From contig CAXBNI010000005.1 of NCBI GenBank assembly GCA_963977105.1, forward strand, positions 1 through 64,000: 64,000 nucleotides of DNA, given 5' to 3'. Shown piece by piece: positions 35,971 to 45,526 of this stretch. Numbering within the stretch: position 1 is the first letter of the stretch; each line of letters opens with the position of its first letter. The notes under the pieces are model-generated. The model did no database searches, had not been told where the DNA came from, and saw nothing but the letters and a program-made list of their open reading frames with translations. The stretch comes from UBA2705 sp963977105. GTDB lineage: Bacteria > Pseudomonadota > Alphaproteobacteria > Micavibrionales > Micavibrionaceae. Made by a program: the position numbers and the translations under genes.

Positions 35971-38194
35971 TCAAAAGCTCGATAAAATATTAAAAAATAT
36001 GGATACGCCTGCCATTGATGCCAACGCCAAAAAACGTGCGTTAAACCTCGCTATGGCTGAGTTTGACAGCGTACAGAAAGAAAAAAACGCAGAAAAAGAA
36101 AAAAAATTCCAAGGATTTCAAATCCTCTCTCGTCTTATGGGTATCAGCAACACAGAAACCAATAAGAGAAAGCGAAATGCAATGGAACAGAAATCACATA
36201 AGAAATTTATATATGGCGGCATGGCCACTGCTGCAGCCGTTATTATCGTCGCCGGCATAGGCTTACAGCTTGCCCCCAATTTTGATACGGCAGGCCGCGC
36301 GGTGCTTACGCAGCCATCTGCGCAAATCAAACCAGATCAACGTAACACTACAGGAGGCATACATAAGCACACCTTAGAAACAAGCGCTCAACAAGATTTT
36401 GATAGTGAAAACTTAGAAGAGCTAGATAGTTTGGCTCCGCAGCCAAGTTCTAGCCCAGATCGAAAAGAAAGAGCCAAAGTCAACGCTGACCTGCTTGGTG
36501 ATAGTAAAAACATGCCTGAGAAAAAACAAGCTAAGCCAGAGCGCGAGCTTGGCCGCACTGCGAGTAAGGCAATGCCTAGCAAAGACGACGCCGTCGCCCG
36601 TACGCTTATCGCGCCCATGGCACCTGCGCGCAGCATCACAACCATTATGCATGAAGCAGAAGAAACAATCGCCCTTGCCCCTGCTGATATCATGACAAAT
36701 CAGTATCAAGATGTTGGCCGCGATAAATTTTCAGACTTCACCGAAAACCCATTTAAACTTGTAACAGCCGAGCCTATTTCAACGTTTTCAGCTGACGTAG
36801 ACACGGCATCATACAGCTTTGTACGTCGTCAGTTAAATAATGGCGTACTCCCACAGAAAGACGCTGTACGTATCGAAGAATTAATCAATTACTTTGATTA
36901 TGATTACGCACTGCCCGATGATAAAACAGAACCATTTAAACCAAACGTCACAATAACGGAGAGCCCGTGGAATGCAGGCAAACAGTTAATGCATATCGGC
37001 ATTAAAGGTTATGAGTTTGCTGGTGAGCAGCCAAATAGCAACATTGTGTTCTTACTTGATGTATCAGGTTCAATGAACAGCCATGATAAATTGCCACTGG
37101 TTAAAAACTCAATGAAGATGCTCCTTGGCAGCCTTAAACCTGATGATACAGTTTCGATTGCTGTTTATGCAGGTGCGGCAGGTACAGTGCTTGAACCAAC
37201 CAAAGTGTCAGAAAAAGCTAAAATCATTGCCGCTTTTGACCGTTTAAGCGCGGGCGGCTCAACAGCCGGCGCGGCGGGCATTAACCTTGCTTACCAACTC
37301 GCTGAGCAAAACTTTGATGAAAACGCTGTCAACCGCGTGATCCTTGCCACTGATGGTGATTTCAATGTCGGCATTAACAATCGCGAAGAACTTAAAGACT
37401 TTGTCGAACGCAAGCGTGAAAAAGGCATTTTCCTTTCCGTACTTGGTTTTGGTCAAGGCAATTACAATGATGACATGATGCAGGCGCTTGCACAAAACGG
37501 TAACGGTGTTGCAGCTTATATCGACACCTTAAACGAAGCACGCAAAGTCTTAGTCGAAGAAGCCACATCATCGCTCTTCCCCATTGCCAAAGACGTGAAA
37601 TTCCAAGTCGAATTTAACCCTAATCGCGTTTCAGAATACCGCCTTGTCGGTTATGAGACGCGCGCTTTAAACCGTGAAGATTTCAACAATGACGCCGTAG
37701 ATGCAGGTGATATCGGCGCAGGCCATAGCGTTACCGCCATTTATGAAATCACTCCCGTTGGCGCGACGCAAAGCGTTGACCCATTACGTTACGGCCAAAA
37801 AGAATACATGCTTATTGAGGAGAAACATAATCTTGATAACATTCATACCCCACCAGACTTTGGTCAAGAAATCGCCTTTCTAAAAATGCGCTACAAACTG
37901 CCAAAAGAAGACGTTTCAAAACTGATTACGCAAGCAATAACGCAGGAAGAACATGGCCCTCATTGCCCAACAAAATCGTTTTGTGACTATGGCATAAATG
38001 CTGACACGCAGTTTGCCACAGCGGTTGCGAGCTTCGCACAAATCCTTAAAGGTGGTAAATATACTGGCAAGATGGATTATGACGCAGTGATCGCCCTTGC
38101 CAACGCATCAAAAGGTAATGACCCGTTCGGTTACCGCGCTGAGTTCATCCAAATGGTACGCCTTGCACAGAGCGCAAGCGACATGCAGCCATAA
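35963..38194 (+). CDS. membrane VWA/DUF3520 protein (YfbK-like), probable anti-sigma partner
   Basis: A 743-residue protein. Residues 1-70 are charged and cytoplasmic in character, and one membrane span lies at about 75-98 (YGGMATAAAVIIVAGIGLQL). A low-complexity linker follows to about 260. Next is the YfbK-type region (STFSADVDTASYSFVRRQL), a VWA domain with MIDAS motif LLDVSGSMNS near residue 367 and ATDGDFNVG, and a DUF3520-like C-terminal part. Gene coupling with an ECF sigma factor and the short N-terminal cytoplasmic part suggest it senses an envelope signal and restrains the sigma factor; this is inference. A terminator follows. Confidence 0.82.
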   Translation: MDDQKLDKILKNMDTPAIDANAKKRALNLAMAEFDSVQKEKNAEKEKKFQGFQILSRLMGISNTETNKRKRNAMEQKSHKKFIYGGMATAAAVIIVAGIGLQLAPNFDTAGRAVLTQPSAQIKPDQRNTTGGIHKHTLETSAQQDFDSENLEELDSLAPQPSSSPDRKERAKVNADLLGDSKNMPEKKQAKPERELGRTASKAMPSKDDAVARTLIAPMAPARSITTIMHEAEETIALAPADIMTNQYQDVGRDKFSDFTENPFKLVTAEPISTFSADVDTASYSFVRRQLNNGVLPQKDAVRIEELINYFDYDYALPDDKTEPFKPNVTITESPWNAGKQLMHIGIKGYEFAGEQPNSNIVFLLDVSGSMNSHDKLPLVKNSMKMLLGSLKPDDTVSIAVYAGAAGTVLEPTKVSEKAKIIAAFDRLSAGGSTAGAAGINLAYQLAEQNFDENAVNRVILATDGDFNVGINNREELKDFVERKREKGIFLSVLGFGQGNYNDDMMQALAQNGNGVAAYIDTLNEARKVLVEEATSSLFPIAKDVKFQVEFNPNRVSEYRLVGYETRALNREDFNNDAVDAGDIGAGHSVTAIYEITPVGATQSVDPLRYGQKEYMLIEEKHNLDNIHTPPDFGQEIAFLKMRYKLPKEDVSKLITQAITQEEHGPHCPTKSFCDYGINADTQFATAVASFAQILKGGKYTGKMDYDAVIALANASKGNDPFGYRAEFIQMVRLAQSASDMQP

Positions 38195-38220
38195 ACACAG
38201 CCCGCATATAACATCAAAGA

Positions 38221-38250
38221 AAAGAGCGCCCTTTAAAGGCGCTCTTTTTT
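38221..38250 (+). terminator. rho-independent terminator of the sigma/VWA operon
   Basis: An 11-bp stem (38221-38231 with 38239-38249, AAAAGAGCGCC arm) with a 7-nt loop and a run of T on the plus strand. It lies 26 bp after the VWA gene stop. Confidence 0.85.
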
Positions 38251-38305
38251 ATTGCCCCGCCATCGTTTATACTCAGCGGACAATAACCACAGCGACAAAG
38301 CCCCC

Positions 38306-39103
38306 ATGATGACAGACCCCATTTTCACCCAGACAACCCATAGCCATAAATTGCTGTTTATTGGCGCAGCGATATGCATAGCGATCATATCAAACCTCAC
38401 TTTTTATAACTATGTTTTTGAAATGGATTGGCCCTGGGCATATAATATTCTTCCCTTTGGCTGGATCGGCCTTGGCATGGGGTATATGGGAACGTTTTTT
38501 CATGAATTAGGCCACACCGCACTAGCATGGTTTTACGGCTACCCAACTTTGCCGATGTTTGACTTCATCCATGGCGGCGGGCTTGCGCTTAGTACGTCAG
38601 GGCAGCAGATTTTCATTCTGATCGCCGTATGGGCGGCCCTCATCTCTGGTTATTGGCATTTTAAAGATTATTTTTTCATCAAATGGGGCTGCGCCGCGCT
38701 GCTCGGCCTCAATTTAGCCTTTGCCTTTAATGATGGACATGAATTTTTCATCAACTTCATGGGCCCTGCCGCACAGCCATTAGTCGCAGGGTTTTTATTA
38801 TTTCGCGCTTTATTTGACCTTGCCCCAAGGGGCGCATTGGAACGGTTTCTAAACGCCGCTATCGGACTTGCCATGTTTGGCGCAGTCTTTATTGATGGGC
38901 TCGGCCTGCTGAGCCGCAGCGCCCACCGCCTGAGTTATTTTCAGCAAAAGGGCGCACATGGCTTTGGTGATTTTGATAAAATCGGCTACCAACTGCCTCT
39001 ACTCGGCTTTCATGGCATTGTCTATATTTGGCTATTGCTGGCGCTGATATGTTTCATCGTGCCACTTTACCTATATAAACGCAGCAAAGCCGCGCAATAT
39101 TAA
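38306..39103 (+). CDS. polytopic membrane protein with HELGH motif (M50-like)
   Basis: About 265 residues with some six to seven membrane spans. FFHELGHTALAW near residue 70 gives an HExxH zinc motif embedded in a hydrophobic segment, as in M50-type intramembrane or M50-like proteins. A later FAFNDGHEFFINF near residue 155 might supply a further ligand. I begin at ATG 38306 because the longer frame would start inside the preceding terminator; the ribosome binding site is weak. It stands alone between two terminators. Substrate unknown. Confidence 0.65.
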   Translation: MMTDPIFTQTTHSHKLLFIGAAICIAIISNLTFYNYVFEMDWPWAYNILPFGWIGLGMGYMGTFFHELGHTALAWFYGYPTLPMFDFIHGGGLALSTSGQQIFILIAVWAALISGYWHFKDYFFIKWGCAALLGLNLAFAFNDGHEFFINFMGPAAQPLVAGFLLFRALFDLAPRGALERFLNAAIGLAMFGAVFIDGLGLLSRSAHRLSYFQQKGAHGFGDFDKIGYQLPLLGFHGIVYIWLLLALICFIVPLYLYKRSKAAQY

Positions 39104-39107
39104 ACAC

Positions 39108-39139
39108 AAAAAAGGCCTGCTATAATACAGACCTTTTTT
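39108..39139 (+). terminator. probable terminator after the HELGH membrane protein
   Basis: A stem of about 11 bp with one mismatch (39109-39119 with 39128-39138) is followed by T residues on the plus strand, just after the stop at 39103. Confidence 0.7.
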
Positions 39140-39320
39140 AACTACGCACTGAAACTTTAAGCCTTATACTGGCTGTTTATTATTGTTGAGAGAATTTATC
39201 ACAATTTACATAAAACAACAAGAAAAAAGTAATTTATATTTTTTTGTTAGGCGCAGCGCGGATAAATTGCTATCAAAGATATGAACGTTGAAAAAACACG
39301 AGATAACATGAGTTTAAGCT

Positions 39321-40337
39321 ATGAACGTACAGAGCCTTATTCACGCAAAAAAACACCTTCTCGGTATCACGCTTTGCGTTTTGATTGCCATGGCCGCGAA
39401 GTATATTTCACTGTCATTAAACTGGCCTGTGATGTTGATCTGCCTTGCTTGCGGCTTTGCCCTTAACCCATTTTGCTCTGATAAACGCCTTAATGCCGGC
39501 ATTAATTTTAGCGCGAAAACAATTTTGCGCCTTGGCGTTGTCCTTATCGGGGCGCGCTTTGTATTTTCTGACCTTGCGGCGCTCGGCGCGGGCACGATTA
39601 TATTTATCATTGCCGTGACCTTCGCACTGATTATCATCAGTATTATCGTGGCAAAAATGCTTAAAATTAACGCTAGCCTTGGCATATTACTCGGCGGTGC
39701 AACGGCAATTTGCGGTGCGTCAGCCGCAATGGCGATTGCCTCTATATTGCCGCAGCATAAAGATAATGAACACAATACCGCCGCCGCGATTATTGCCGTA
39801 ACCGCCATCGGCACAGCCGCGATGATCCTCTATCCGCTAATCTTGCCCTTTTTTAATCTGACCGATCAACAAGCCTCATTGTTCATTGGCGGCACAATTC
39901 ACGATGTCGCGCAGGTTGTCGGTGCGGGTTATAGCCTCTCACCAGGAATTGGCGACCAAGCTGTACTCGTCAAACTGATCCGTGTTTTTATGCTGATTCC
40001 CGTGCTGATTACGCTTGGCTTTTATATTCATAAAACGCAGCAAAATGAGAATGAAAATAACGAAAAAAAGGGCGAAGCAGCAAAATTCGCATTCCCGCTT
40101 TTTCTGCTCGGTTTCCTTGCCCTGCTGACGATCAATGCGCTCGGCTTTATTCCCGAAGATTTACGCCTATGGCTAAAAGCGGCGAGCCATTGGGCGCTTA
40201 TTATTGCGCTCAGCGCCGTTGGCCTTAAAACCTCTCTAAAGGCACTCTGCCAGCAAGGCGCAAAGCCCTTTACCCTCGTTGCCATCAACAGCGCCATCCT
40301 GATCGCGGTTTATGGCCTGTATATTAGCTTTCTTTAA
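39321..40337 (+). CDS. YeiH/UPF0324 family putative sulfate exporter
   Basis: A 338-residue inner-membrane protein with about ten spans, matching the YeiH (UPF0324, PSE) family. Family-type segments include LACGFALNPF, FSAKTILRLGVVLIGARF, LLGGATAICGASAAMAIAS and FIGGTIHDVAQVVGAGYSL. Members are annotated as putative sulfate exporters on limited evidence. A sulfur link to the sulfotransferase module several kilobases upstream is possible but not supported by operon structure. The ribosome binding site is weak. Confidence 0.88.
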   Translation: MNVQSLIHAKKHLLGITLCVLIAMAAKYISLSLNWPVMLICLACGFALNPFCSDKRLNAGINFSAKTILRLGVVLIGARFVFSDLAALGAGTIIFIIAVTFALIIISIIVAKMLKINASLGILLGGATAICGASAAMAIASILPQHKDNEHNTAAAIIAVTAIGTAAMILYPLILPFFNLTDQQASLFIGGTIHDVAQVVGAGYSLSPGIGDQAVLVKLIRVFMLIPVLITLGFYIHKTQQNENENNEKKGEAAKFAFPLFLLGFLALLTINALGFIPEDLRLWLKAASHWALIIALSAVGLKTSLKALCQQGAKPFTLVAINSAILIAVYGLYISFL

Positions 40338-40372
40338 ACCTTTTTTAAGCTTTTCTCTTTATTATCCGATAT

Positions 40373-40702
40373 ATGAAAATATTACTACTACATTCATTTC
40401 AGGACTATCTCATCATTGCCTATTCTTTTATGGCTGCCATTGCAGCTTTTGGATATGGTCCGCAGATTTATACCCTGATTAAGTCCACCGGACATTCAAT
40501 AAGCACCCCAATATCAACATGGCTGTTATGGACGGCAGAGGCCTGTGTGTCTTTTACTTACGCTGTTATCATCCTGCGTGACCCTGTGACCATGTTTGTT
40601 TTCGGCGTTGATTTTCTGGCTTCGCTGATCATTGTCTCGTTGACCGTTTACAACCGAAGCTATCGTTTCGGTCCGGCGCCTAAAGTCATAAAGGCGGCCT
40701 AA
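40373..40702 (+). CDS. PQ-loop (SemiSWEET-like) membrane protein B
   Basis: A 109-residue three-span membrane protein with a PQ motif in GYGPQIYTLIKST and a second helix with STWLLWTAEACVSFTY. It matches PQ-loop protein A at 18.7 kb in layout (PQ, then W-x-L-W-T) and is probably a paralog. It lies 35 bp after the YeiH-type gene and may be co-transcribed. It could form a homodimeric or heterodimeric small-solute transporter; the substrate is unknown. Confidence 0.75.
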   Translation: MKILLLHSFQDYLIIAYSFMAAIAAFGYGPQIYTLIKSTGHSISTPISTWLLWTAEACVSFTYAVIILRDPVTMFVFGVDFLASLIIVSLTVYNRSYRFGPAPKVIKAA

Positions 40703-40707
40703 GCACG

Positions 40708-41058
40708 CTAGAATCCAAAGCCGAGCTTCTTCATAAGAAAAACCATAGCGAAATAGAGCGCAGTCGTTAGCGCGCAGCAAAGGACGAGCGCGGCGTAAAA
40801 CGGTACATTTTGTCGCAGCAAGATCGGCAGCACCAAAAACATAGGCAGTGACGGCAGCACCATCCAAAATGTTGATTCTGCATGTACGGCAATGCGTTCC
40901 GCATCCTTCGTTTCCACCCATATCCAAATCATCGCCAGCACAGATATAATCGGCAGAGAAGCAATCAATGCGCCAAAGGCAGGGCTGCGTTTGGTCACTT
41001 CAGACACAGCAGAGACAATCAGGCCAGACAGCAATGCTTTAAACAGTGCGAATCCCAT
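40708..41058 (-). CDS. DUF3147 family membrane protein
   Basis: A 116-residue protein with four predicted spans, matching the DUF3147 family (ALFKALLSGLIVSAVSEV, then SPAFGALIASLPIIS and LPMFLVLPILL). The function of the family is unknown. Start ATG 41058 has TAAGGAAA upstream. It follows the ABC permease gene by about 15 bp on the same strand and may be part of that operon. Confidence 0.78.
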   Translation of the reverse strand: MGFALFKALLSGLIVSAVSEVTKRSPAFGALIASLPIISVLAMIWIWVETKDAERIAVHAESTFWMVLPSLPMFLVLPILLRQNVPFYAALVLCCALTTALYFAMVFLMKKLGFGF

Positions 41059-41073
41059 ATTATTTTCCTTATT

Positions 41074-42462
41074 TTATTCTTCTTTGGTGAACAGCTTTAA
41101 ACGGTAATTCAAGAACCACGCTGCGCCCACACATTGCAAAACCACCGCCCCGCATGAGCCCAGAAGACCGCCCGCACCCGTCGGTAAAAAGAAGCTTAGG
41201 CCGCCGCCGCTCATAAATACTTTCTCAACGGTCTCCCGCGTATCAAAAGCGCCATCCATCGTGACATTTACCGCCATGAAATACATCACAAAATAGTAAA
41301 ACGCCAATTTAAAGCCAACAAAGCGCCCCGTACGGCCAAGCAAAATAGCATGCAAAATCAGGCCGTCACGCAATGTAAACAGCAATATACCAAGCCCCAA
41401 ATTAAACATTGAAAATTCAATGCGATTATTATCAGCGGGAAAGGTCATATGCAGCAGCACCAAAAGCGGCAAAGCAAGGCATAACGTTACCGCCCAGCGC
41501 GGAACGTTCATAAAGGCAAGTTGCCAATCGCGCGCGCGCCATGCTGCGATAAACCGTTTATACGGCATGATGTCCTTAGATTCTTCAAGCATCTTCATAT
41601 ACAGCAATGCAGCCACGACACAAAAACCAAGCCAATATGGCATCGCACTATCAAACATGCCCCGCAGGAAGCTCGTATCCTGAGGGTATAGCCCCGCAAC
41701 ATAGGCCGCCGTGCTAACAACAAAAGCCGCCCAGACAAGCGGTGCGTTTTTATATTGCAGTTCCAGACGTAGCAAACGCTGTATCGCGACCACAACCCAA
41801 AACAAAACAAACAAGACGCTATATAAGTCAAAATGCGTCTTACTCAGCATAATACCATGCCAGCTGACAAGCCCATCTGCACTGACCATACCATCAAGGT
41901 GCAAGTCATAACCTATAATCGCCTTAAACACCCAGCTTGCCACGACAACGCCAAGAATTAACGATAAGAAAACCCGCATCCGCTTCGTGTGTAAACTCGC
42001 CAGTGAAACCAGTAAGGCGCTTGCATGGCCTGATACCGCGCCAAGCACGCTTGCCATTAAGAACACCCCCACAGACGGCGTTGACGCGCCAAAGGCGTCA
42101 TGGGGATAGTTAAACGCCATCACAGCTAGTAAAGGAATGCCGAAATACCATGCATAGGATGTTGCGCCAAATAATTTACCAATTGCCAATTGCCATGGGC
42201 CAATCGCCGACATTTTTTGAAAGTCCCACGTGTTACCCTTTATCTCGCTCGACAAGGTTTTTGCAGCTTCGTAAGTACCAAACAAACAAAGTACCACAAA
42301 GCATATCGGCAAGGTTGTGCCAAATAAAACAGTATCATCTGCGCCCCATGACGTACTGGCTAAATATAAATAACAAAGCAAAAAAATCGGCATTGCCGCA
42401 AGGCGGAAAGTAGAGAATTTGAGCCATAAATTACGGTGAAATTCAGGGTTTATGATAATCAT
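41074..42462 (-). CDS. ABC transporter permease
   Basis: A 462-residue polytopic membrane protein with about ten to twelve hydrophobic segments, coupled to the ATPase gene upstream by a 4-bp overlap. The N-terminal part (FSTFRLAAMPIFLLCYLYL, then LFGTYEAAKTLSSEIKGNTW) resembles ABC-2-type exporter permeases. No substrate can be assigned. It and the ATPase probably make a complete exporter with two copies of each. Confidence 0.8.
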   Translation of the reverse strand: MIIINPEFHRNLWLKFSTFRLAAMPIFLLCYLYLASTSWGADDTVLFGTTLPICFVVLCLFGTYEAAKTLSSEIKGNTWDFQKMSAIGPWQLAIGKLFGATSYAWYFGIPLLAVMAFNYPHDAFGASTPSVGVFLMASVLGAVSGHASALLVSLASLHTKRMRVFLSLILGVVVASWVFKAIIGYDLHLDGMVSADGLVSWHGIMLSKTHFDLYSVLFVLFWVVVAIQRLLRLELQYKNAPLVWAAFVVSTAAYVAGLYPQDTSFLRGMFDSAMPYWLGFCVVAALLYMKMLEESKDIMPYKRFIAAWRARDWQLAFMNVPRWAVTLCLALPLLVLLHMTFPADNNRIEFSMFNLGLGILLFTLRDGLILHAILLGRTGRFVGFKLAFYYFVMYFMAVNVTMDGAFDTRETVEKVFMSGGGLSFFLPTGAGGLLGSCGAVVLQCVGAAWFLNYRLKLFTKEE

Positions 42463-43409
42463 GCGCTTTGCTCCCCTTTTGGCGTGTGGGCTAAATCCAT
42501 ATAGGCAGATTTCAAAGTTCTTTGCATCGGCACAAAGCGCGATACAGGAACATCATGTTGAATTAAATATTTCAAAAACGCGGTCTGCGCGGCGGCATCG
42601 CCTGTGAAATCACAGTGCAGCCCGTCCCCCTCTTGATAACACTGACTGACTTCAGGATGCGCTGCAATCAGTTCAACATGCGCGGTGCTTTGTGCCAATA
42701 ACGTCATTTCAATCCGCGTCACTTGCGCCGTTTGGTGCTCTGCCTGATACTGGGACAGCGTCACATGGGAGCGTATTTCTCCGTCACGAATAACCAGCAT
42801 ATCGGTACAGTAATCTTCAAGCTCCGCCAGAATATGGGATGAAACAATAATCGTCATGCCGCGCTTTTGCAGGCGGACGATAAAGGCAGATAAATTCACC
42901 CGCGCCTCAGGGTCTAGGCCTGATGCTGGCTCATCCAAAATCAAGATTTTCGGGTCATGGATCATCGCCATACCAACGCCGAGGCGCTGGCGGTAACCGC
43001 GTGACAAGCTGCCCGCTTTTTTATCTAGATAAGATGTAATCTCAACATCTTCGGCGACCGCTTCAACGCGTTTTTGCACATCGGCCTTGGGCAGTTTTTG
43101 ACACCACGCCGTATAGGTTAGGCACTGACGGACGCTTAAATCATTATACAGGCCAAAAAAGTCAGACAAATAACCCATTTTGCGGTGGGCTTTACGCGGG
43201 TGGCGATGAATATCAATGCCATCGACCTCTATATGCCCTGAAAGCGGCGCCTGTAAATTCGTCAGGCAGCGCAGTAAGGTTGTTTTCCCTGCGCCGTTTG
43301 GCCCAACGAGAGCTGTCACGCTGCCCGCGCTGAGTTCAAAATTTATATCTGTTAAAATCTTTTGCGGTGGGTATTCAAAGTTTAAGCCGCGCACTGAAAT
43401 CATTGTCAT
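42459..43409 (-). CDS. ABC transporter ATP-binding protein (CcmA-like)
   Basis: A 316-residue ATPase. Walker A is VGPNGAGKTTLLRCL at about 37-51, the signature is SLSRGYRQRLGVGM, and Walker B is ILILDEPASGLDPEAR, followed by the switch histidine in IIVSSHILAEL. The C-terminal 90 residues are an extra domain (for example VTRIEMTLLAQSTAHVE) often seen in multidrug or lantibiotic-type exporters. It overlaps the permease gene by 4 bp. Start ATG 43409 or 43403. Confidence 0.9.
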   Translation of the reverse strand: MTMISVRGLNFEYPPQKILTDINFELSAGSVTALVGPNGAGKTTLLRCLTNLQAPLSGHIEVDGIDIHRHPRKAHRKMGYLSDFFGLYNDLSVRQCLTYTAWCQKLPKADVQKRVEAVAEDVEITSYLDKKAGSLSRGYRQRLGVGMAMIHDPKILILDEPASGLDPEARVNLSAFIVRLQKRGMTIIVSSHILAELEDYCTDMLVIRDGEIRSHVTLSQYQAEHQTAQVTRIEMTLLAQSTAHVELIAAHPEVSQCYQEGDGLHCDFTGDAAAQTAFLKYLIQHDVPVSRFVPMQRTLKSAYMDLAHTPKGEQSA

Positions 43410-43565
43410 GAATATATGTTCCCATTTCTACCATATTTAAATGCCGTGCGTATCATAACAATAAATGCCGACCGCCGCCACTACGAGGGCGCAGAAAAAT
43501 CCACATGCATCACGGCGCATTTTCCGTTATACTCCCATAAAGCGCAATACAAGGAGAGGTTTATC

Positions 43566-43907
43566 ATGGAAGAACACGTTGACGGTTTTATCAAAATGAA
43601 TATGGAAGGCCGCATATTAGAACTGGGCGAGCAATATTATGATGAGCATATCACCATGAGCTCCAATGGCGAGGACTTCGCAAGATCGCGGGCTGAAGCC
43701 TATGAAAAGCAAAAACCTTATGTGGAATCCATCGCCGCCTTTGTTATTACCTTGATAGAAAAAGAGATCAAAGGCGACATTGCCGAGGTGACATTCCATT
43801 ACGACATCACCACCAAAACCAATCAAAACTACGCCTTCACAGGCACGCATATTCAAACATGGAAAAACGGCAAAATCACCCATGAAGAATATGTCATGGT
43901 GCATTAA
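43566..43907 (+). CDS. small SnoaL/NTF2-like protein
   Basis: A 113-residue protein that fits the size and pattern of the NTF2/SnoaL fold (EEHVDGFIKMNMEGRILEL, then ITMSSNGEDFARSRAEA and AFTGTHIQTWKNGKITHEEYV). Members bind small ligands or act as isomerases or hydrolases. The start at ATG 43566 follows a strong AAGGAGAGG site; a longer frame upstream has no support. It stands alone between the ABC exporter and the BLUF gene. Confidence 0.7.
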   Translation: MEEHVDGFIKMNMEGRILELGEQYYDEHITMSSNGEDFARSRAEAYEKQKPYVESIAAFVITLIEKEIKGDIAEVTFHYDITTKTNQNYAFTGTHIQTWKNGKITHEEYVMVH

Positions 43908-43948
43908 ACCGTTTCTGTACCTTGGTAATTGATGTTGTTTTTATTGTA

Positions 43949-44389
43949 CTAAACAACGCGCTGCTTGAGTAAGGCTTTATAGTACAAAACAAGCATGTCC
44001 GATTTTGGCAAAAGGTTCTTTTTAAAGCTTGCTGTCAGATCTTTGATAACCTCTCTTGAAAATTTTTGACCGCTATTTAAATGAAAGCTATCCATGTTCC
44101 ATTGTTGGAAGCCCCTTTGTTGAACGGCCGTGTCAATTAAACACTCTATATTATGGTGACGGTTGTCGTTTTCAATATTAAACATTAGCTGTCGTAGATC
44201 AGCTTCTTTGCCCTCAATAACTTGTAAAAACTGCCCGTCTAAAAAGAAAAGTGCGCCTGTGATCCTACGTTTCTGATTTTCAATTTTCGCTACCTGCACG
44301 ATCTCTGCAATCACAGAGTCGATATCGCGCTCTTCGCCTTTAAAATCACTAATATACGCGATCATATGTATTTGGTTCATAGCTTTCAT
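43949..44389 (-). CDS. BLUF-domain blue-light photoreceptor
   Basis: A 146-residue protein made of one BLUF domain and a short tail. Flavin-site residues are present: Y12 (AYIS), N38 (IENQ), Q56 (FLQVIEG) and W97 with M99 (QQWNM). Other family segments are RRITGALFFLDGQF and LMFNIENDNRHHNI. BLUF proteins bind FAD and rearrange hydrogen bonds around the glutamine under blue light. There is no output domain, so it must signal through a partner. No EAL, GGDEF or regulator gene is adjacent. Confidence 0.9.
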   Translation of the reverse strand: MKAMNQIHMIAYISDFKGEERDIDSVIAEIVQVAKIENQKRRITGALFFLDGQFLQVIEGKEADLRQLMFNIENDNRHHNIECLIDTAVQQRGFQQWNMDSFHLNSGQKFSREVIKDLTASFKKNLLPKSDMLVLYYKALLKQRVV

Positions 44390-44520
44390 TTCTATTTAAT
44401 CACCCCCCGATAACTTGTTGGTCATACTATACACGATACCACACGCCAAAAACAGTCCGCTGCGTTTATACTTATATATATAAAATTTTGAGGGGGTTAA
44501 AAAAACACAGGCCTTACGCG

Positions 44521-45234
44521 CTACATGTCGTATAAAGATTCCCAGCTATTCTTGGGTTGGTCAACATTTTGATCTAGGCCGTCCTGCGCGGCAACTTGCT
44601 TCGCTTCATCTAGCTTTGCGACAAAGGGCTCAACTAAATCATAAAGCTCACTCATCGCAGATTCATAATATGCGCTTTCTTCCCTGATCACGGCCCTGCG
44701 ATATGCTTCTGGGTACGCCTCTAAACGAGCGTTAAACTGGTTTTCTATCCCATTCTTCTGAACGTTTAAGTTATCAAGACTTGCATTAACAGCCGTCTCA
44801 TGTGAGGGGTGGTCTTCATCGATAATCATCTTGTATATGTCATCATGATATAACTCTTCGCGGCGTGCGCCCACATCATCATCGATATTACCGCGCAAGG
44901 CATCAACCTCAGTTCTTACGTATTCTAACTGCCCTTCACTTAAACCATAAACAGTGGCAAGCTCTGCGCTTGACGCAACATGACTGACAGCTTGGTCAAA
45001 ATCTTGCGATAGCGCGAGGTTTCCTGCGCCATTACGTTCACTGAACCAAATATCATCTAAATTATCGACAACAGCGAGCGCGCCATTTTCATCAACATAA
45101 ACTTGATTTTCTATATCCACGCCGCGCACTTGCAATATTTTTTGTAAATCCTGCGGCGCGTCAATGCTCATGAAATCTACTGCGTCCCCTGCCAGTAATG
45201 CATCCGCAATAATATCCATTTTATTTTGTGTCAT
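44521..45234 (-). CDS. unknown acidic, helical protein
   Basis: A 237-residue protein, not recognised. It is strongly acidic and mostly helical, without a signal peptide or membrane span. Segments such as DALRGNIDDDVGARREELYHDD and the C-terminal half suggest coiled-coil character, and the last residues are NSWESLYDM. Start ATG 45234 has GGGAGCC upstream. No conserved neighbours point to a role. Confidence 0.6.
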   Translation of the reverse strand: MTQNKMDIIADALLAGDAVDFMSIDAPQDLQKILQVRGVDIENQVYVDENGALAVVDNLDDIWFSERNGAGNLALSQDFDQAVSHVASSAELATVYGLSEGQLEYVRTEVDALRGNIDDDVGARREELYHDDIYKMIIDEDHPSHETAVNASLDNLNVQKNGIENQFNARLEAYPEAYRRAVIREESAYYESAMSELYDLVEPFVAKLDEAKQVAAQDGLDQNVDQPKNSWESLYDM

Positions 45235-45430
45235 ACGCCCTGGCTCCCATTAGCTCGTTAAACATAGAGTAACAGCCCACAGTTAAGATTATATGAAACG
45301 TGGCTTATACCCCATGCCTGATTTCGTAACGTTTAAGCATGATTTATCTGGCAATGCGTTATTTACCATTGTGCTCGGCTGGTGTTTTTATGGAGGCGCG
45401 GTGCATTAGGCTAATGTTTAAGTCCAGAAT

Positions 45431-45526
45431 TTATTTCGATTTACTTTTCTCGTTAATAAACCCAAGTACCAAACCACTAATTAGTGCGATAAAAGGACTT
45501 ATAACTACTGCTAAACTCTCATCCAT
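45431..45526 (-). CDS. possible 31-residue single-span membrane peptide
   Basis: A short frame encodes MDESLAVVISPFIALISGL followed by VLGFINEKSKSK: an acidic start, one membrane-length hydrophobic stretch and a basic end. GGGAG lies about eight bases before the ATG. Size and pattern fit small membrane peptides, but the region could be non-coding. Confidence 0.4.
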   Translation of the reverse strand: MDESLAVVISPFIALISGLVLGFINEKSKSK

